This document shows positions 10,412 through 22,354 of a DNA stretch of 64,000 nt, in pieces; positions within the stretch are counted from its first letter, which is position 1; the number at the start of each line of letters is the position of its first letter. Under the pieces are notes generated by a model. It was given only the letters and a program-made list of their open reading frames with translations, was not told the DNA's origin and searched no databases. The translations under genes were made by a program, and so were the position numbers. Source of the DNA: Thalassobacillus cyri (GTDB lineage Bacteria > Bacillota > Bacilli > Bacillales > Halobacillaceae); the NCBI RefSeq assembly GCF_900107755.1, contig NZ_FNQR01000013.1, positions 42,516 to 106,515 on the forward strand, given 5' to 3'.

Positions 10412-13400
10412 TCAGAATAAAGAAAGCTGGTTTTCTTCCGGCATCCCTTCTAAACAGCCCTGCTGGTCCAAATATTCAAGCACTGTCTTGGAAATCCGGC
10501 TTCTCTCTCGCAAGTCCTGCTTGGATAAAAATTCGCCATTTTCACGTGCTTTCACTATGTTGATGGCAGCATTCGTTCCAAGGCCGTCAATGGCATTGAA
10601 AGGTGGAATCAGTTTATTTCCATCGACGAGGAACTCGGCAGCACTTGATTTATAAAGGTCGACTGTCTGGAAAGAATAGCCTCGCTGGCACATTTCCAGA
10701 GATAGTTCCAGCACAGTCAATAAACTTTTTTCTTTCGGTGAAGCATCATTTCCCTTAGCAAGAATCTCTTCAATGCGCTTCTTGATCGCATCTGCCCCTT
10801 TGACCATCGTTTCCAATTCATAATCGCTTGCTCTGACGGTAAAGTAAGCAGCATAGAAATAGATCGGGTAGTGGACCTTGAAGTAGGCGATCCGCACTGC
10901 CATTAATACATAAGCAGCTGCGTGGGCTTTCGGGAACATGTATTTGATTTTCTTACAGGAATCAATGTACCAGTCAGGGACTCCGTGTTTCTTCATTTCT
11001 TCAATCCATTCGTCCTGGAGGCCACGTCCCTTACGGACAAATTCCATGATTTTAAAGGCAAGCGATGGCTCAAGCCCCTTGTGCATCAAATAAACCATGA
11101 TGTCGTCACGGCAGCCGATTACTTCCGGTAATGTACAGATGCCATCGTTGATCAGTTCCTGAGCATTACCGAGCCATACATCCGTACCGTGTGACAGGCC
11201 TGAAATGATGACTAGTTCCGCAAATGTCTTCGGCCTCGTGTCTTCAAGCATCTGACGGACAAAGCGTGTCCCGAATTCCGGAACACCAAGTGTACCGGTT
11301 TTACATAAAATCTCGTCGGCGGTGACTCCCAGAGTCTCTGGACCACTGAAAATCTTCATGACTTCCGGGTCATCGACGGGGATTTCTTTTTGGTCGATGC
11401 CACTCAAATCCTGCAGCATACGGATGACGGTTGGGTCATCGTGACCGAGTATATCAAGTTTAAGCAGGTTGTCGTGAATGGAATGGAAGTCGAAGTGAGT
11501 CGTACGCCACTCTGATTTCGTATCGTCCGCCGGATATTGTATCGGGGTAAAATCGTAAATTTCCATATCATCCGGAACAACGATGATACCACCAGGGTGC
11601 TGCCCTGAGGTACGCTTCACCCCGGTACATCCGTGGACGAGTCGATCAACTTCGGCATTTTTAATTTGTAATTGGTGGTCTCCTGCATATCCTTTTACGT
11701 AACCGTAAGCCGTTTTTTCTGCAATCGTACCGATCGTTCCCGCACGATACACTTTTTCTTCTCCGAAAAGTACTTTTGTATAATTATGAGCCTGCGGCTG
11801 ATATTCCCCAGAGAAGTTCAAATCGATATCAGGGACCTTATCTCCTTTGAAACCAAGGAAAGTTTCAAACGGAATGTCCTGCCCATCTTTATTCATCGGT
11901 TCTCCACACTTTGGACAATCCTTCTCAGGGAGGTCAAACCCGCTTCCGACGGAACCGTCTGTGAAAAATTCCGGGTCACGGCAATGTTTACAGACATAAT
12001 GCGGAGGCAATGGATTGACTTCGGTGATTCCGGTCATCGTTGCTACGAAAGAGGAACCGACAGAACCACGCGAACCGACAAGGTAGCCATCGTCCAGTGA
12101 TTTTTTAACCAGCTTTTGTGAAATCAAATAGATGACGGCAAACCCGTGTCCAATAATACTGTCCAATTCTTTTTCCAACCGTTTTTCAACCAACTCAGGC
12201 AGCACATCGCCATAAAGACTTTTTGCTTTATTGTAGGACATTTCACGGATTTCCTGGTCAGCACCTTCGATATTAGGTGTGAACAGGTCATCTTTGACCG
12301 GAGAAATTTCTTCTATCTCATTGGCTATTGCCTGCGTGTTGGTCACCACTACTTCCTTAGCTGTGTCTTGTCCAAGAAAAGCGAATTCTTTTAAAAGTTC
12401 ATTGGTCGTTTTGAAGTGGACTTCCGGTAGTGTCTGGCGATTCAACGGATTACCGTTTTGGGAAGAAATAAGAATTTGGCGGTACATTTTTTCATGCGGT
12501 TCGATGTAATGAGTATTCCCGGTTACCACCGCTTTTTTGCCAAGACGATCCGCCATCGCAATCAGCTTTTTTAAAATATCGTAAATCTGTGCTTCGTTCT
12601 GTACCAGTTCTTTCTCTATCAAGTGGTAGTAGTTTCCAGGCGGCTGGATCTCAATATAGTCATAAAATTCAGCTGTTTTCTCTGCTTCCTCTTCAGACTT
12701 TTGCATCATCGTTTCGAACACTTCACCTTTGTCGCATCCGGATCCGATAAGGATTCCTTCCCGCAGCTTTGTCAATTTAGAACGCGGTATTCTGGGCACC
12801 CGGTAAAAATAATCGACATGAGCATGAGAAACAAGACGATAGATATTTTTCAGGCCTGTAAGATTGGTGGCAAGCAATGTGCAATGGAAGGGACGTGAAC
12901 GCTGATACGCGTTTCCTTCTCCCATATAATCATTCAAGTTCTTATGGTTGGTGATTCCTCTTTCTAAAGCTTTTTTAATTAACTTCCAAAGCAAATATCC
13001 AGTTGCCTCAGCATCATAGATTGCCCGGTGATGCTGGGTAAGTTCAATGTCAAAAAACTTACATAACGTATTCAAACGGTGATTTTTCAATTCTGGAACA
13101 AGCAGCCGAGCGAGCTCGAGCGTATCGATGACAGGCAATGTTGATTTACCGATACCTATGTTTTTATAACCGGCATTCAAAAAGCCCATGTCAAAGCTTG
13201 CGTTATGAGCGACTAAAATGGAATCTCCTGTCCATTCATGGAACTCCTTTAACACATCCTCAATTTCTGGAGCATCTTTTACCATATCATCGGTAATTCC
13301 CGTCAAATCAGTAGTAGTTTGTGATAACGGGTGATGCGGGTTTGCAAATGATTCAAAACGATCAATGATATCCCCGTCTTTTACTTTAACAGCGGCAAGT

Positions 13401-14707
13401 TCAATGATTTTATCATAGACAGCTGATAAACCGGTCGTCTCGACGTCAAATACTACATAAGTATCGCTGGCCAAGTCGCGGTCCTGTTCTTCATAAGCTA
13501 TCGGCACCCCATCATCGACCAGGTTCGCTTCTACACCATAAATAATCTTGATGCCGTGTTTATTTCCTGCCGAATGTGCCTCTGGGTAGGCTTGCACAAC
13601 CGCATGGTCGGTAATGGCAATTGCTTCGTGTCCCCATCTTGCTGCAGTTTCAATAAGACGTCCGGGAGCAACAGGAGCATCCATTTGGCTCATGGTAGTG
13701 TGCGCATGCAGCTCTATCCGCTTTTCACCTTCTGGTGCTTCATCGACGCGTTGAAGCGGTTTGACTTCATTGATGTCATTCGCCATCATGGTCAGTTCGG
13801 ATGTGAAATTGTCTGTTTGGATACTTCCCCGTGCTTTGATCCACATTCCTTTTTTAATGGCCTTGAACTGTTCGGCATGATCATCACCGCGAGAGAACAT
13901 CTTGATGGAGAAAGAATCCGTATAATCCGTAACTTTCAACAAAAGCAAATGGCGGCCGGAACGTAATTCTTTCACTTCGGCATCAAACACATGACCTTGT
14001 ACGATTTTTCTCCGTTCTTCTTCAAGAATATCGCACATCTTATCAGGGTCCTCCTGGATGTTATACCCAATCATGACAGGACCTTCATGCTCTTTATCCT
14101 CCTGCTGCTTAGCCCGTTCTTCTTTCTCTTTGACTGCCTGCTGGACGAATAACTGATCTTCTTTTTGCCGCGCTTCCTGAAACTTTTTGATTTCCTCTTC
14201 CTGGCTTTTCACTTGTGTCGCAACTGTACATGGAGTAATTCCCACCTTTTTGCAGAAGGAAAGCAGTGGTTCATGCAGGCGTTTCTGGACGGCATGACTT
14301 TCTGCTTCGTTGCGGCAGGTTAACATAATCTTATTCCCGTTTATCTCCGGCTGCTGTTCCAACACTAGATCCTTGTAGGCAGGAGATAACTGAGGCACTG
14401 TCTGTACGAAACACTTCCAATAATCCAGCAAGTCACTTTCCTGGATGGTTTGCTGTTCTGTGTGGAATGTCCAATCCACCACAGGAGCGATATGGCGGAA
14501 CCCTTCCTGCAATTTAGTTATGAACAATTGATAGACTGATGGAGGCATCGGAGACTCCAGTTGAAAGTGAAAATGCCATGTTTTCGTCTGTTTATATACT
14601 TCCAATTTTTTTAATGAGCTTTTGCTCAAATGCTGTTCTGCTATTTCTTCGGGAAACTGAATTTGCTTTAACAACAGCTCCATCTTTTCTCTACTTGAAA
14701 CTCCCAC
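10412..14707 (-). CDS. polC: DNA polymerase III alpha subunit, Gram-positive type (PolC)
   Basis: PolC is the main replicative polymerase of low-GC Gram-positives, with a built-in 3'-5' proofreading exonuclease. The 1431-residue product has the full architecture: an N-terminal domain, an OB-fold, a PHP domain split by the exonuclease ([14 protein letters not shown]; exonuclease motif [10 protein letters not shown]), a Zn-binding segment (CKHC and CPKC pairs, about residues 900-940), and the catalytic [16 protein letters not shown]. It ends in QLSLF, the usual beta-clamp-binding tail. I chose GTG at 14705-14707 behind GGGAGGA; the longer frame starts within the SD. It lies downstream of proS, as in B. 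subtilis. Confidence 0.98.
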   Translation of the reverse strand: MGVSSREKMELLLKQIQFPEEIAEQHLSKSSLKKLEVYKQTKTWHFHFQLESPMPPSVYQLFITKLQEGFRHIAPVVDWTFHTEQQTIQESDLLDYWKCFVQTVPQLSPAYKDLVLEQQPEINGNKIMLTCRNEAESHAVQKRLHEPLLSFCKKVGITPCTVATQVKSQEEEIKKFQEARQKEDQLFVQQAVKEKEERAKQQEDKEHEGPVMIGYNIQEDPDKMCDILEEERRKIVQGHVFDAEVKELRSGRHLLLLKVTDYTDSFSIKMFSRGDDHAEQFKAIKKGMWIKARGSIQTDNFTSELTMMANDINEVKPLQRVDEAPEGEKRIELHAHTTMSQMDAPVAPGRLIETAARWGHEAIAITDHAVVQAYPEAHSAGNKHGIKIIYGVEANLVDDGVPIAYEEQDRDLASDTYVVFDVETTGLSAVYDKIIELAAVKVKDGDIIDRFESFANPHHPLSQTTTDLTGITDDMVKDAPEIEDVLKEFHEWTGDSILVAHNASFDMGFLNAGYKNIGIGKSTLPVIDTLELARLLVPELKNHRLNTLCKFFDIELTQHHRAIYDAEATGYLLWKLIKKALERGITNHKNLNDYMGEGNAYQRSRPFHCTLLATNLTGLKNIYRLVSHAHVDYFYRVPRIPRSKLTKLREGILIGSGCDKGEVFETMMQKSEEEAEKTAEFYDYIEIQPPGNYYHLIEKELVQNEAQIYDILKKLIAMADRLGKKAVVTGNTHYIEPHEKMYRQILISSQNGNPLNRQTLPEVHFKTTNELLKEFAFLGQDTAKEVVVTNTQAIANEIEEISPVKDDLFTPNIEGADQEIREMSYNKAKSLYGDVLPELVEKRLEKELDSIIGHGFAVIYLISQKLVKKSLDDGYLVGSRGSVGSSFVATMTGITEVNPLPPHYVCKHCRDPEFFTDGSVGSGFDLPEKDCPKCGEPMNKDGQDIPFETFLGFKGDKVPDIDLNFSGEYQPQAHNYTKVLFGEEKVYRAGTIGTIAEKTAYGYVKGYAGDHQLQIKNAEVDRLVHGCTGVKRTSGQHPGGIIVVPDDMEIYDFTPIQYPADDTKSEWRTTHFDFHSIHDNLLKLDILGHDDPTVIRMLQDLSGIDQKEIPVDDPEVMKIFSGPETLGVTADEILCKTGTLGVPEFGTRFVRQMLEDTRPKTFAELVIISGLSHGTDVWLGNAQELINDGICTLPEVIGCRDDIMVYLMHKGLEPSLAFKIMEFVRKGRGLQDEWIEEMKKHGVPDWYIDSCKKIKYMFPKAHAAAYVLMAVRIAYFKVHYPIYFYAAYFTVRASDYELETMVKGADAIKKRIEEILAKGNDASPKEKSLLTVLELSLEMCQRGYSFQTVDLYKSSAAEFLVDGNKLIPPFNAIDGLGTNAAINIVKARENGEFLSKQDLRERSRISKTVLEYLDQQGCLEGMPEENQLSLF

Positions 14708-14792
14708 GATGATTCCTCCCAATAAATCGTAGCCCTCGCGGCTGAGTTACAGCCTTCGATTTTGGCAGACCAATAACAACTTCATCCAAACA

Positions 14793-14833
14793 ATAAAATA
14801 TACCCTCGCATAATTAATGTAGCAAGGGTATAT
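14793..14833 (-). terminator. Terminator after proS
   Basis: ATATACCCTTGC pairs with GCGAGGGTATAT (12 bp, one mismatch) around a 12-base loop on the minus strand and is followed by TTTATTG. It separates proS from polC, leaving about 85 bases for a polC promoter that I could not pin down. Confidence 0.75.
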
Positions 14834-14861
14834 CCGTTAAATCAAGATACAATTGAAGCGT

Positions 14862-16565
14862 TTATTTGTTCAGGAACTGTTTCACATGATCGATAACCTG
14901 ATCTGATTCAAGCTCGATTTGTTCCTTGGTAGCCCTATCTTTAAATTCGACGATGCCTTCTCCTGCACGTTTTCCAATTGTCACACGAAGCGGGATACCG
15001 ATCAAGTCACTATCTGCAAATTTCACTCCTGGACGTTCTTTTCGGTCATCATATAAAACCTCAACCCCTTGAGCTAAAAGCTTCTGGTACAACTCTTCTC
15101 CAAGTGCTGCCTGCTCTTCTTTTTTAGGGTTCAATGTCAATACATGTACCTGGTAAGGTGCGACATTTGCCGGCCAGGTAATTCCGTCTTCATCATGGTA
15201 TTGCTCCACGATCGATGCCAATGTTCTTGAAACACCGATACCATAGCAACCCATAATCATGGTATTGGACTTGCCCTGGTCATTCAGATAAGAAGCGTCC
15301 ATCTTTTCCGCATAGAATTTACCTAACTTGAATACATGTCCTACTTCAATACCTCTGGCAAATTTAATGGTACCTTCTCCATCGGGAGATGGATCGCCCT
15401 CTTTAATGAAGCGGAGGTCCGCATATTTATCCACGGTAAAGTCTTTGCCAGGTGTTACATTTTTATAATGATAACCCTCTTCATTGGCGCCGCATGTTGT
15501 ATTGACCATTGTTTCCACAGCAAGATCAGCGATTAATTCTACCTTTTCCGGTACACCGACAGGTCCGAGTGAACCAAAACCGGCACCGATTACTTCTTTT
15601 GTTTCTTCTTCAGAAGCAAGATCAATCAAGCTGGCATCATAAAGATTTTTCAGTTTTACATCATTAACTTCATGGTCGCCCCTGGTTACAACCATCACAA
15701 AGCGGTCGTCCACTTTGAACATGATCGATTTAAGACCTTCTTCAAGGGTATGGCCAAGGTAATCAGCAACCTGCTGCATGGTCTTTTGATCAGGAGTTTC
15801 CACCTTCTCCATGTCCTTCGGTTCTGCTTCAGACTTTGTATATTCTGTAATGACAGGCGCCATTTCAATATTAGCGGCATAGCGGGAAGTATCAGAATAA
15901 GCGATTGTATCTTCTCCTACTTCTGACAACACCATGAATTCATGGGTATCCTTCCCACCCATTGCTCCTGAATCAGCAATTACCGCACGGAAATTCAAAC
16001 CGCAGCGTCGGAAGATGTTGGAATACGCGTCAAAAATCCTTTGGTATGTACCATCAAGGCTTTCAAAAGAATCATGGAACGAATAAGCGTCCTTCATTAA
16101 AAATTCCCGACCTCGTAATAAACCGAAACGCGGACGTTTTTCATCACGAAATTTATTTTGAATCTGATAGACAGTCAGTGGCAGTTTCTTGTAGCTTTTC
16201 ACTTCATCTCTCACGATACTTGTAATCACTTCTTCATGGGTCGCCCCGAGAGCGAATTCCCGCTCATGGCGATCATGCAGACGCATGAGTTCAGGTCCGA
16301 AAGTATCCCAGCGTCCCGTCTCTTTCCATAACTCTGCTGGCTGCAAAGCTGCCATTAACATTTCATGAGCTCCAGCCTTTTCCATTTCTTCTCTTACAAT
16401 CTCTTCAACTTTCCGTAATACTCTGCGGCCAATCGGCAAGAAACTGTAGACCCCAGAAGCAATCTGACGGATATACCCCGCTCTGACCAATAACTGATGG
16501 CTTTTAATTTCTGCATCTGCCGGGGTTTCTCGCAAGGTTGGCAATAACATTTCACTTTGTCTCAT
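14862..16565 (-). CDS. proS: Prolyl-tRNA synthetase, bacterial type
   Basis: A class II aminoacyl-tRNA synthetase that charges tRNA-Pro. The 567-residue product is of the bacterial type, carrying an editing (INS) domain between motifs 2 and 3. Visible motifs include the N-terminal [19 protein letters not shown], motif 2 around [17 protein letters not shown], and motif 3 near [15 protein letters not shown]; the C-terminal anticodon-binding domain follows. The start is the ATG at 16563-16565; a GTG three codons upstream sits in the SD. No T-box leader is visible in the short upstream gap, which holds the rasP terminator. Confidence 0.97.
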   Translation of the reverse strand: MRQSEMLLPTLRETPADAEIKSHQLLVRAGYIRQIASGVYSFLPIGRRVLRKVEEIVREEMEKAGAHEMLMAALQPAELWKETGRWDTFGPELMRLHDRHEREFALGATHEEVITSIVRDEVKSYKKLPLTVYQIQNKFRDEKRPRFGLLRGREFLMKDAYSFHDSFESLDGTYQRIFDAYSNIFRRCGLNFRAVIADSGAMGGKDTHEFMVLSEVGEDTIAYSDTSRYAANIEMAPVITEYTKSEAEPKDMEKVETPDQKTMQQVADYLGHTLEEGLKSIMFKVDDRFVMVVTRGDHEVNDVKLKNLYDASLIDLASEEETKEVIGAGFGSLGPVGVPEKVELIADLAVETMVNTTCGANEEGYHYKNVTPGKDFTVDKYADLRFIKEGDPSPDGEGTIKFARGIEVGHVFKLGKFYAEKMDASYLNDQGKSNTMIMGCYGIGVSRTLASIVEQYHDEDGITWPANVAPYQVHVLTLNPKKEEQAALGEELYQKLLAQGVEVLYDDRKERPGVKFADSDLIGIPLRVTIGKRAGEGIVEFKDRATKEQIELESDQVIDHVKQFLNK

Positions 16566-16595
16566 AGTCGACACCTCTATTCCATACTACTGATA

Positions 16596-16635
16596 GGAAA
16601 ACTGGAAGTAATCGCTGTACATTTTACTTCCAGTT
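16596..16635 (-). terminator. Terminator between rasP and proS
   Basis: A perfect 12-bp stem (AACTGGAAGTAA with TTACTTCCAGTT) and a 12-base loop are followed by a short TTTTCC tract on the minus strand. The T-run is short, so read-through into proS is possible. A TATAAT-like box at about 16670 could start proS transcripts. Confidence 0.65.
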
Positions 16636-16684
16636 CTCATTATTAAAAGATACTGATTTATCTTTATTATAACTTGTCGGGTTA

Positions 16685-17941
16685 TCATAGGAAAAGGCGC
16701 TGGATATCATTCCAGGTAACCACTAGCATCAACAGCATAAGTAATGCGAAGCCAATGAAATGGACGACACCTTCTTTTTGTGGATCGATCGGCTTGCCTC
16801 TAACTGCCTCAATTGCTACGAACAATAGCCGTCCTCCATCTAGTGCAGGTAATGGCAGGAGATTGACAATCCCGAGGTTGATACTCAAAATCGCTGACCA
16901 CATCAAATAGTTGATGAATCCTGTCTGAACCACTTTATCTGTAGCATCATAGATACCAACTGGACCGGAAAGCATATCTAAGGAAAACTGACCTGTCACC
17001 AGCTTCCCTAAATTGACCAGGATAAGCTTTGTCCAGTCATAAGTTTGGGTAAAGCCAAATTGGATCGTTTTTACAAATGAATCATCAAATGCACGTTCCA
17101 CTCCGATTTGACCAATTTTCACATCCTGTTGTTCAATCGAAGCAGGTGTTATAGAAAGCTCCTGTTCCTGTCCGTTTCTCATGACTGTAAAGTCTAATTC
17201 CTCATCCGGGTGATTGCGGACAATTTCCGTAAACTCTTCCCAGGTAGTTACTTGCTGACCATCGATTTCGATAATTTCATCCCCGGTCTGGAGGCCGGAC
17301 TGTTCAGCTGGGGTATCGTCGACAACGTTCCCTATTTGGGCTTCATCAACTGGAACACCCTGAATGAATCCTAGAATGAAAAAGACGATGATAGCCAATA
17401 CAAAGTTCATCATTGGACCTGCAAACAGCTGCATTGCTCGCTGCCCTATCGACTTAGAAGCGAACTGGCGATTATACGGAGCAATTTGCGTTTCTTTCTC
17501 ATCCATAACGAAGTAGGCTTTAGGATCTACTTCAAAAACCAGCTTCTCATCTTCGTCTAGTTCATAACCTTCTATGAGAAGACGATGATCAAGGTCAGCT
17601 CTTTCAACTTCGATCACTCGTGCATTAGGGTGTTTGGACTTGTTATTGACAATGATTTTGTTCACCTTGCCTTGATCATTGAATTCCAATCCGACATGGT
17701 GTCCAGCTTTCAATTCAATTATTTCCGGGTCTTCCCCGGCCACTCTGACATATCCCCCAACAGGAAGCAGGCGGATTGTGTAAAGTGTTTCATTCTTTGT
17801 GAAGGCAAAGATTTTCGGACCAAAACCGATCGCGAATTCTCTTGCAAGCATCCCTGCCCTCTTGGCAAAGATCAGATGCCCCCACTCATGTACAAATACT
17901 AAAACACCGAACATGAGTATAAAAGCAATAACAGTCGTCAA
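16685..17941 (-). CDS. rasP: RIP metalloprotease RasP/YluC (site-2 protease, RseP family)
   Basis: RasP is a membrane zinc protease that cuts anti-sigma factors (RsiW in B. subtilis) and leftover signal peptides within the membrane. The HEXXH motif is HEWGH at residues 18-22 in the first helix, and the second metal ligand is in PALDGG (about D368) in the third. A PDZ domain lies at about 185-260. I chose TTG at 17939-17941, eight bases after AAGGAAGG, giving 418 residues; the GTG three codons upstream overlaps that SD. The uppS-cdsA-dxr-rasP order is conserved, and spacing to dxr is 15 bases. Confidence 0.95.
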   Translation of the reverse strand: MTTVIAFILMFGVLVFVHEWGHLIFAKRAGMLAREFAIGFGPKIFAFTKNETLYTIRLLPVGGYVRVAGEDPEIIELKAGHHVGLEFNDQGKVNKIIVNNKSKHPNARVIEVERADLDHRLLIEGYELDEDEKLVFEVDPKAYFVMDEKETQIAPYNRQFASKSIGQRAMQLFAGPMMNFVLAIIVFFILGFIQGVPVDEAQIGNVVDDTPAEQSGLQTGDEIIEIDGQQVTTWEEFTEIVRNHPDEELDFTVMRNGQEQELSITPASIEQQDVKIGQIGVERAFDDSFVKTIQFGFTQTYDWTKLILVNLGKLVTGQFSLDMLSGPVGIYDATDKVVQTGFINYLMWSAILSINLGIVNLLPLPALDGGRLLFVAIEAVRGKPIDPQKEGVVHFIGFALLMLLMLVVTWNDIQRLFL

Positions 17942-17956
17942 AAGAAGCACCTTCCT

Positions 17957-19102
17957 TTATTTTAAATACGAGCGTACCTGCTGCCGGGTTTCCTGATCGA
18001 TAGTGAGGATTGTATCTAAATCAGGTTTTCGGATCGTTTGATGACGCTCTAAAGCTTGTTCAATCAATGTTTCTATGTCTAAAAATGATATTTCCCCTTT
18101 TAGGAATAATTCGACAGCTTGTTCATTAGCGGCGTTAAGTACAGTGGTCATGGAACCACCTTCCTTTCCTGCCTGATATGCTAATTTCAAGCAGCGGAAC
18201 CGTTCATAATCCATCGGCTGAAAATGCAAAGTGGCAATTTCTTCTAAGTTTAACCGTTTTGTCATCGATAAATCAAGCCGGTCCGGATAAGTGAGGGCAT
18301 ACTGAATCGGTACCTTCATGTCAGGAGTCCCTAACTGGGCGATGACACTTTTGTCCTTATATTCCACCATGGAATGTATGACACTCTCTCTATGAAGTAT
18401 AACATCTATTTGCTCATAAGGGATATCAAATAGCCAGTGCGCCTCAATCACTTCCAGGCCCTTATTCATCATCGAGGCAGAATCTATCGTAATTTTAGCA
18501 CCCATACTCCAATTGGGATGGTTCAAAGCATCATCGACAGTGACACCTACAAGGTCCTCCCTGGTTTTGTCGCGGAAACTTCCGCCGGATGCTGTAAGAA
18601 TCAGTCGTTCTACCGATTCATTTTTCTCTCCATTCAAACTTTGAAAAATAGCGGAATGTTCACTGTCTACCGGCAATAAGTCTACCTGGTATTTTCTCGC
18701 TGCTTCCATGACAAGATGCCCTGCTGTAACAAGAGTTTCTTTATTAGCGATGGCAATCAGTTTACGCGCTTCAATTGCTGCCATTGTTGCTGGCAGTCCT
18801 ACACTCCCCATCACTGCATTGACCAGGACATCGACTTTTTCCGCCGTACTGGCAGCAATCATTCCCCCTGTGCCTTGCAATACCCTAATAGTCGGAAACT
18901 CGCCTTCTACCTGTTGCTTGACTGTGTGATCTTGTACCACCACTACTTCTGGTTCAAATTCTTTTATCAAGGGGAATGCTTTTTCGATATTTTTCCCAAA
19001 GGCAAGCGCATAGACGGAAAAATGATCGGGATGCAGACGAATGACATCAAGCGTCTGGATACCAATCGAACCGGTGGCTCCCAGGAGTGTTATTTGCTTC
19101 AT
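17957..19102 (-). CDS. dxr: 1-deoxy-D-xylulose 5-phosphate reductoisomerase
   Basis: Dxr makes 2-C-methyl-D-erythritol 4-phosphate with NADPH, the committed step of the non-mevalonate isoprenoid pathway. The 381-residue product starts at the ATG at 19100-19102 behind GGGAGAG. The Rossmann motif [14 protein letters not shown] is at the N-terminus. [27 protein letters not shown] and [13 protein letters not shown] motifs (here [12 protein letters not shown]) mark the active site, and [12 protein letters not shown] is present. It sits between cdsA and rasP, next to the undecaprenyl synthase gene that uses the pathway's products. Confidence 0.98.
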   Translation of the reverse strand: MKQITLLGATGSIGIQTLDVIRLHPDHFSVYALAFGKNIEKAFPLIKEFEPEVVVVQDHTVKQQVEGEFPTIRVLQGTGGMIAASTAEKVDVLVNAVMGSVGLPATMAAIEARKLIAIANKETLVTAGHLVMEAARKYQVDLLPVDSEHSAIFQSLNGEKNESVERLILTASGGSFRDKTREDLVGVTVDDALNHPNWSMGAKITIDSASMMNKGLEVIEAHWLFDIPYEQIDVILHRESVIHSMVEYKDKSVIAQLGTPDMKVPIQYALTYPDRLDLSMTKRLNLEEIATLHFQPMDYERFRCLKLAYQAGKEGGSMTTVLNAANEQAVELFLKGEISFLDIETLIEQALERHQTIRKPDLDTILTIDQETRQQVRSYLK

Positions 19103-19132
19103 AAGATAAATCTCTCCCACTTCTATTGAATG

Positions 19133-19924
19133 CTATGAAATGAAATTTATGAAATGTAATACCGGTAAAATAAAAATCAAGCTGTCAAACCGGTCAAGTA
19201 CACCGCCATGACCAGGAAGGATATTTCCAGAGTCCTTTACAGCGTAATGCCGTTTAAATGCAGATTCGACGAGATCGCCGATTTGACCGAAAAAAGATAC
19301 AACAATCGTAACGATCACTACGATGATTGTTGAAGAGTGCACTGGATAGAAGATCTGGAAGACGAGCGCCACGATACATGCCAGGACAATACCACCTACG
19401 GCCCCTTCGACCGTCTTTTTAGGACTGATTTTCGGCCAGAGCTTATGCTTGCCGAATGCCCGTCCAAACAAATAGGCCCCTGTATCCGTTGCCCAAATGA
19501 CAAACAGCGCATAAAAAACGAAATGCAATCCGCTCTCGCGCGTCTCAATCAAATAATGAAAGCCCATCCCTACATAAATGGCGGAAATTAATAAAAAACC
19601 CGCATCATCAAAAGTAAAACGGTTTTTCACCAGCACGGTATAGCTTAGCAGGATCAATACTGCCAGCAATGTCAATTCAGACTTGGTGACTTCCACCTCT
19701 TCCACTCCGAAGACTTCTCCAAACGGAAACATTAGCGCCCATAACAAAAGAAGGGTAATAATCGAAGGAAAAGAATAACGGGATATCTTTTTCATTCGTA
19801 TCAATTCAAAAATTCCTATACTGGCAATCAGGTAAACGAATATTTTAAAAGGCCATTCCCCCAGTACTATCAAGGGAAGGAAGATAAGCGCTCCCACAAT
19901 TGCTGTAATGGTTCTTTGTTTCAT
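19133..19924 (-). CDS. cdsA: Phosphatidate cytidylyltransferase
   Basis: CdsA makes CDP-diacylglycerol from phosphatidate and CTP, the branch point of phospholipid synthesis. The 263-residue protein is highly hydrophobic with about 7-8 membrane segments. The family signature is clear near the C-terminus: ATDTGAYLFGRAFGKHKL, then ISPKKTVEGAVGG, then GDLVESAFKRHYAVKDSG and PGHGGVLDRFDS with the catalytic acidic residues. It follows uppS by 14 bases. Confidence 0.96.
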   Translation of the reverse strand: MKQRTITAIVGALIFLPLIVLGEWPFKIFVYLIASIGIFELIRMKKISRYSFPSIITLLLLWALMFPFGEVFGVEEVEVTKSELTLLAVLILLSYTVLVKNRFTFDDAGFLLISAIYVGMGFHYLIETRESGLHFVFYALFVIWATDTGAYLFGRAFGKHKLWPKISPKKTVEGAVGGIVLACIVALVFQIFYPVHSSTIIVVIVTIVVSFFGQIGDLVESAFKRHYAVKDSGNILPGHGGVLDRFDSLIFILPVLHFINFIS

Positions 19925-19938
19925 GCTACTTCAACACC

Positions 19939-20706
19939 TTATACTCCGCCGTAACGACGTTTTCTGTTTTGATAATCGTACAGCGCTTTTTCAAAGTATG
20001 CTTCGTTAAAATCCGGCCAGTATACATCGGTGAACCAAAATTCACTATAGGCCAGCTGCCAGAGCAGGAAGTTGCTCAGACGCTGTTCCCCGCTTGTACG
20101 TATCAATAAATCTGGTTCTTTTAAATCGGCTGTATACAAATGCCTGGAAATACAGCCTTCATCTATTTCATCCACATCCAGATTCCCTTGTTTCACTTCA
20201 TCAGCTACTACCTTGACAGCTTCTACCATTTCGTACCGGCTGCCGTAATTCAAAGCAAAATTTAATATAAGTCCAGTATTGTTTTTGGTACGGTCCTTCG
20301 CCTCTTGGACGGCCGTTTTTGTATGTTCAGGTAATCTCTCGAAATCACCGATTGTTTCGACGCGTACGTTCTTTTCAATCAGTTCCGGGAGATATGTATT
20401 TAAAAACTCCATGGGTAATTTCATCAGGAATTCCACTTCAGTTTTCGGGCGCTTCCAATTTTCCGTGGAGAAAGCATAAAGAGTCAGCACATCAATTCCC
20501 AGGTTCGAGGCATGCCTGACAACCTTTTTGACGACATTCATGCCTTCTTTGTGCCCTGCGATTCTAGGCAGTCCTTTATTTTTTGCCCATCTTCCATTTC
20601 CATCCATGATAATAGCGACATGACGTGGCAATTGCTTATAATCTAACCCAGGAGTTTGGGGTTCAGGTTTTGATTTTGATTTAGTAAATGGAAATTTGAT
20701 TGGCAT
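19939..20706 (-). CDS. uppS: Undecaprenyl diphosphate synthase (isoprenyl transferase)
   Basis: UppS adds eight isopentenyl units to farnesyl diphosphate, making the C55 carrier lipid for cell-wall synthesis. The 255-residue product has the cis-prenyltransferase signature HVAIIMDGNGRWAKNKG with its catalytic Asp, then TLYAFSTENWKRP, and DLLIRTSGEQRLSNFLLWQ. The start is the ATG at 20704-20706 behind GGAGG; the longer frame begins within that SD. A TATAAT lies about 38 bases upstream, but its -35 is poor. Confidence 0.97.
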   Translation of the reverse strand: MPIKFPFTKSKSKPEPQTPGLDYKQLPRHVAIIMDGNGRWAKNKGLPRIAGHKEGMNVVKKVVRHASNLGIDVLTLYAFSTENWKRPKTEVEFLMKLPMEFLNTYLPELIEKNVRVETIGDFERLPEHTKTAVQEAKDRTKNNTGLILNFALNYGSRYEMVEAVKVVADEVKQGNLDVDEIDEGCISRHLYTADLKEPDLLIRTSGEQRLSNFLLWQLAYSEFWFTDVYWPDFNEAYFEKALYDYQNRKRRYGGV

Positions 20707-20826
20707 TTCGACATCCTCCAATAAGGATACTTATCTTATTTATTATACTATAATCCTACACCATGAGTATAATGACATAAAGCAAAACACGAAAAGATTC
20801 GATTACTTTTTCTTAATAATAACGGC

Positions 20827-20864
20827 AAAATAGAAAGCCGCGCCAGTTGCAGCGCGGCTTTTTT
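20827..20864 (-). terminator. Terminator after frr (probably bidirectional)
   Basis: A GC-rich stem, AAAGCCGCGC with GCGCGGCTTT, encloses an 8-base loop. T-rich tracts lie on both sides, with six T residues on the plus strand and TTTCTATTTT on the minus strand. It ends the rpsB-tsf-pyrH-frr group before uppS. Confidence 0.85.
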
Positions 20865-20944
20865 ACTTTAAAGTACTATTAAAAGGAAACAGTTCATTCC
20901 GCGTCCAATTGGTACGTCACTGAAAGGGACGCTTGCGCTTGTGT

Positions 20945-21502
20945 TTAAACTTCCATGATTTCTGCTTCTTTGTTTTTGGAAAGCTCATCGACTTTCGCAA
21001 CATGATTATCCGTTGCTTTTTGCACATCGTCCTGGAATCCACGTAATTCATCTTCTGTAAGTTCTCCGTCCTTTTCAAGCTTTTTCAATTTGTCATTGCT
21101 CTCACGACGGATGTTACGGATTTGTACTTTTGCTTCTTCCGCATACTTCCCTACTACTTTTACAAGATCTTTACGACGCTCTTCTGTTAAAGCGGGGATA
21201 TTGATACGGATGATGTTTCCATCACTTGAAGGAGATAAGCCAAGATCGGCTTTCTGAATTCCTTTTTCAATATCCGCAATCGCAGACTTATCATAAGGTG
21301 TGATGACCAGCAATCTCGCTTCTGGTGCAGAAACTTGAGCCAGTTGGTTCAAAGGGGTAGAAGCGCCATAGTAGTCAACATGGACACTATCTAATAGGTT
21401 AGGGTTCGCGCGACCCGCACGTACTGTCGCCAACTGACGGGAATAGGCTTGCACAGCTTGTTCCATTTTCGTATTCGTTTCTTTGATCACTTCATTGGAC
21501 AT
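20945..21502 (-). CDS. frr: Ribosome recycling factor
   Basis: RRF splits post-termination ribosomes together with EF-G. The 185-residue product is of normal length and has the family landmarks [52 protein letters not shown] and [20 protein letters not shown]. The ATG follows AAGGGGGA and lies two bases after the pyrH stop, so the two are probably coupled. Confidence 0.98.
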   Translation of the reverse strand: MSNEVIKETNTKMEQAVQAYSRQLATVRAGRANPNLLDSVHVDYYGASTPLNQLAQVSAPEARLLVITPYDKSAIADIEKGIQKADLGLSPSSDGNIIRINIPALTEERRKDLVKVVGKYAEEAKVQIRNIRRESNDKLKKLEKDGELTEDELRGFQDDVQKATDNHVAKVDELSKNKEAEIMEV

Positions 21503-21504
21503 GT

Positions 21505-22227
21505 TTATTTCCCCCTTACAATCGTTCCGATATTTTCACCTAGAACTGCTTTTTTGATATTACCCTCTTCAGTAATCGAGAATACCAGTAAAGCAATGTC
21601 GTTGTCCATACATAAAGATGATGCCGTTGAATCCATAACGCCTAATCCCTCATTTAAAACATCCATATAAGAAAGCTGATCGTACTTTTCAGCATCTTTA
21701 TTGATTTTAGGATCTGCATTATAGACACCATCCACATTATTCTTAGCCATAAGAATCACATCTGCTTCTACTTCTGCAGCACGAAGCGCCGCAGTGGTAT
21801 CCGTGGAGAAATAAGGGTTACCCGTACCTGCCGCAAAAATGACGACTCGTTTTTTCTCTAGGTGACGGATTGCTTTTCTACGGATGTAAGGTTCAGCCAC
21901 CTGGCGCATTTCAATCGAAGTTTGTACACGGGTAGGAATGCCGTTATTTTCCAGGCTGTCTTGCAATGCAAGAGAATTCATAACAGTAGCAAGCATTCCC
22001 ATATAATCAGCATTTGCCCTGTCCATGCCCATTTCACTTCCGACTTTCCCTCGCCAAATGTTACCGCCACCTACTACCACGGCAATTTCTACTCCTAGTT
22101 CGGCGACTTCTTTGATTTGTTTGGCTACAGATTGGATGATAGCAGGGTCAATGCCATATCCTTGCTTTCCACTTAAGGCTTCACCACTTAGTTTCAATAC
22201 GATTCGTCGGTAACGAGCTGCAGTCAT
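21505..22227 (-). CDS. pyrH: Uridylate kinase
   Basis: UMP kinase phosphorylates UMP to UDP; it belongs to the amino-acid-kinase fold and is hexameric. The 240-residue product has [42 protein letters not shown] and [19 protein letters not shown]. The start is the ATG at 22225-22227 behind TGGAGGT; a start four codons earlier would overlap the SD. It is in the conserved rpsB-tsf-pyrH-frr order. Confidence 0.98.
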   Translation of the reverse strand: MTAARYRRIVLKLSGEALSGKQGYGIDPAIIQSVAKQIKEVAELGVEIAVVVGGGNIWRGKVGSEMGMDRANADYMGMLATVMNSLALQDSLENNGIPTRVQTSIEMRQVAEPYIRRKAIRHLEKKRVVIFAAGTGNPYFSTDTTAALRAAEVEADVILMAKNNVDGVYNADPKINKDAEKYDQLSYMDVLNEGLGVMDSTASSLCMDNDIALLVFSITEEGNIKKAVLGENIGTIVRGK

Positions 22228-22308
22228 AGTAACCTCCATATACCTATTTTATCTGAATGTTTGTTATTCGTTCTTAAAAAGAAGCTGGTTTCAAGATATG
22301 TAGCATGT

Positions 22309-22342
22309 TTTAAAATAGGGAACACCATGTGTGTCCCCTATT
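22309..22342 (-). terminator. Terminator or attenuator between tsf and pyrH
   Basis: On the minus strand AATAGGG pairs with CCCTATT, with an inner CAC/GTG stem, followed by TTTAAAA. It lies just past the tsf stop. As pyrH and frr have no obvious separate promoter, partial read-through is likely. Confidence 0.6.
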
Positions 22343-22354
22343 CTTCAGGCATGC

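Noticed and set aside
16566..16684. T-box riboswitch before proS
   Set aside because: The gap is only 119 bases, holds one simple terminator hairpin, and lacks the T-box sequence and specifier stem.
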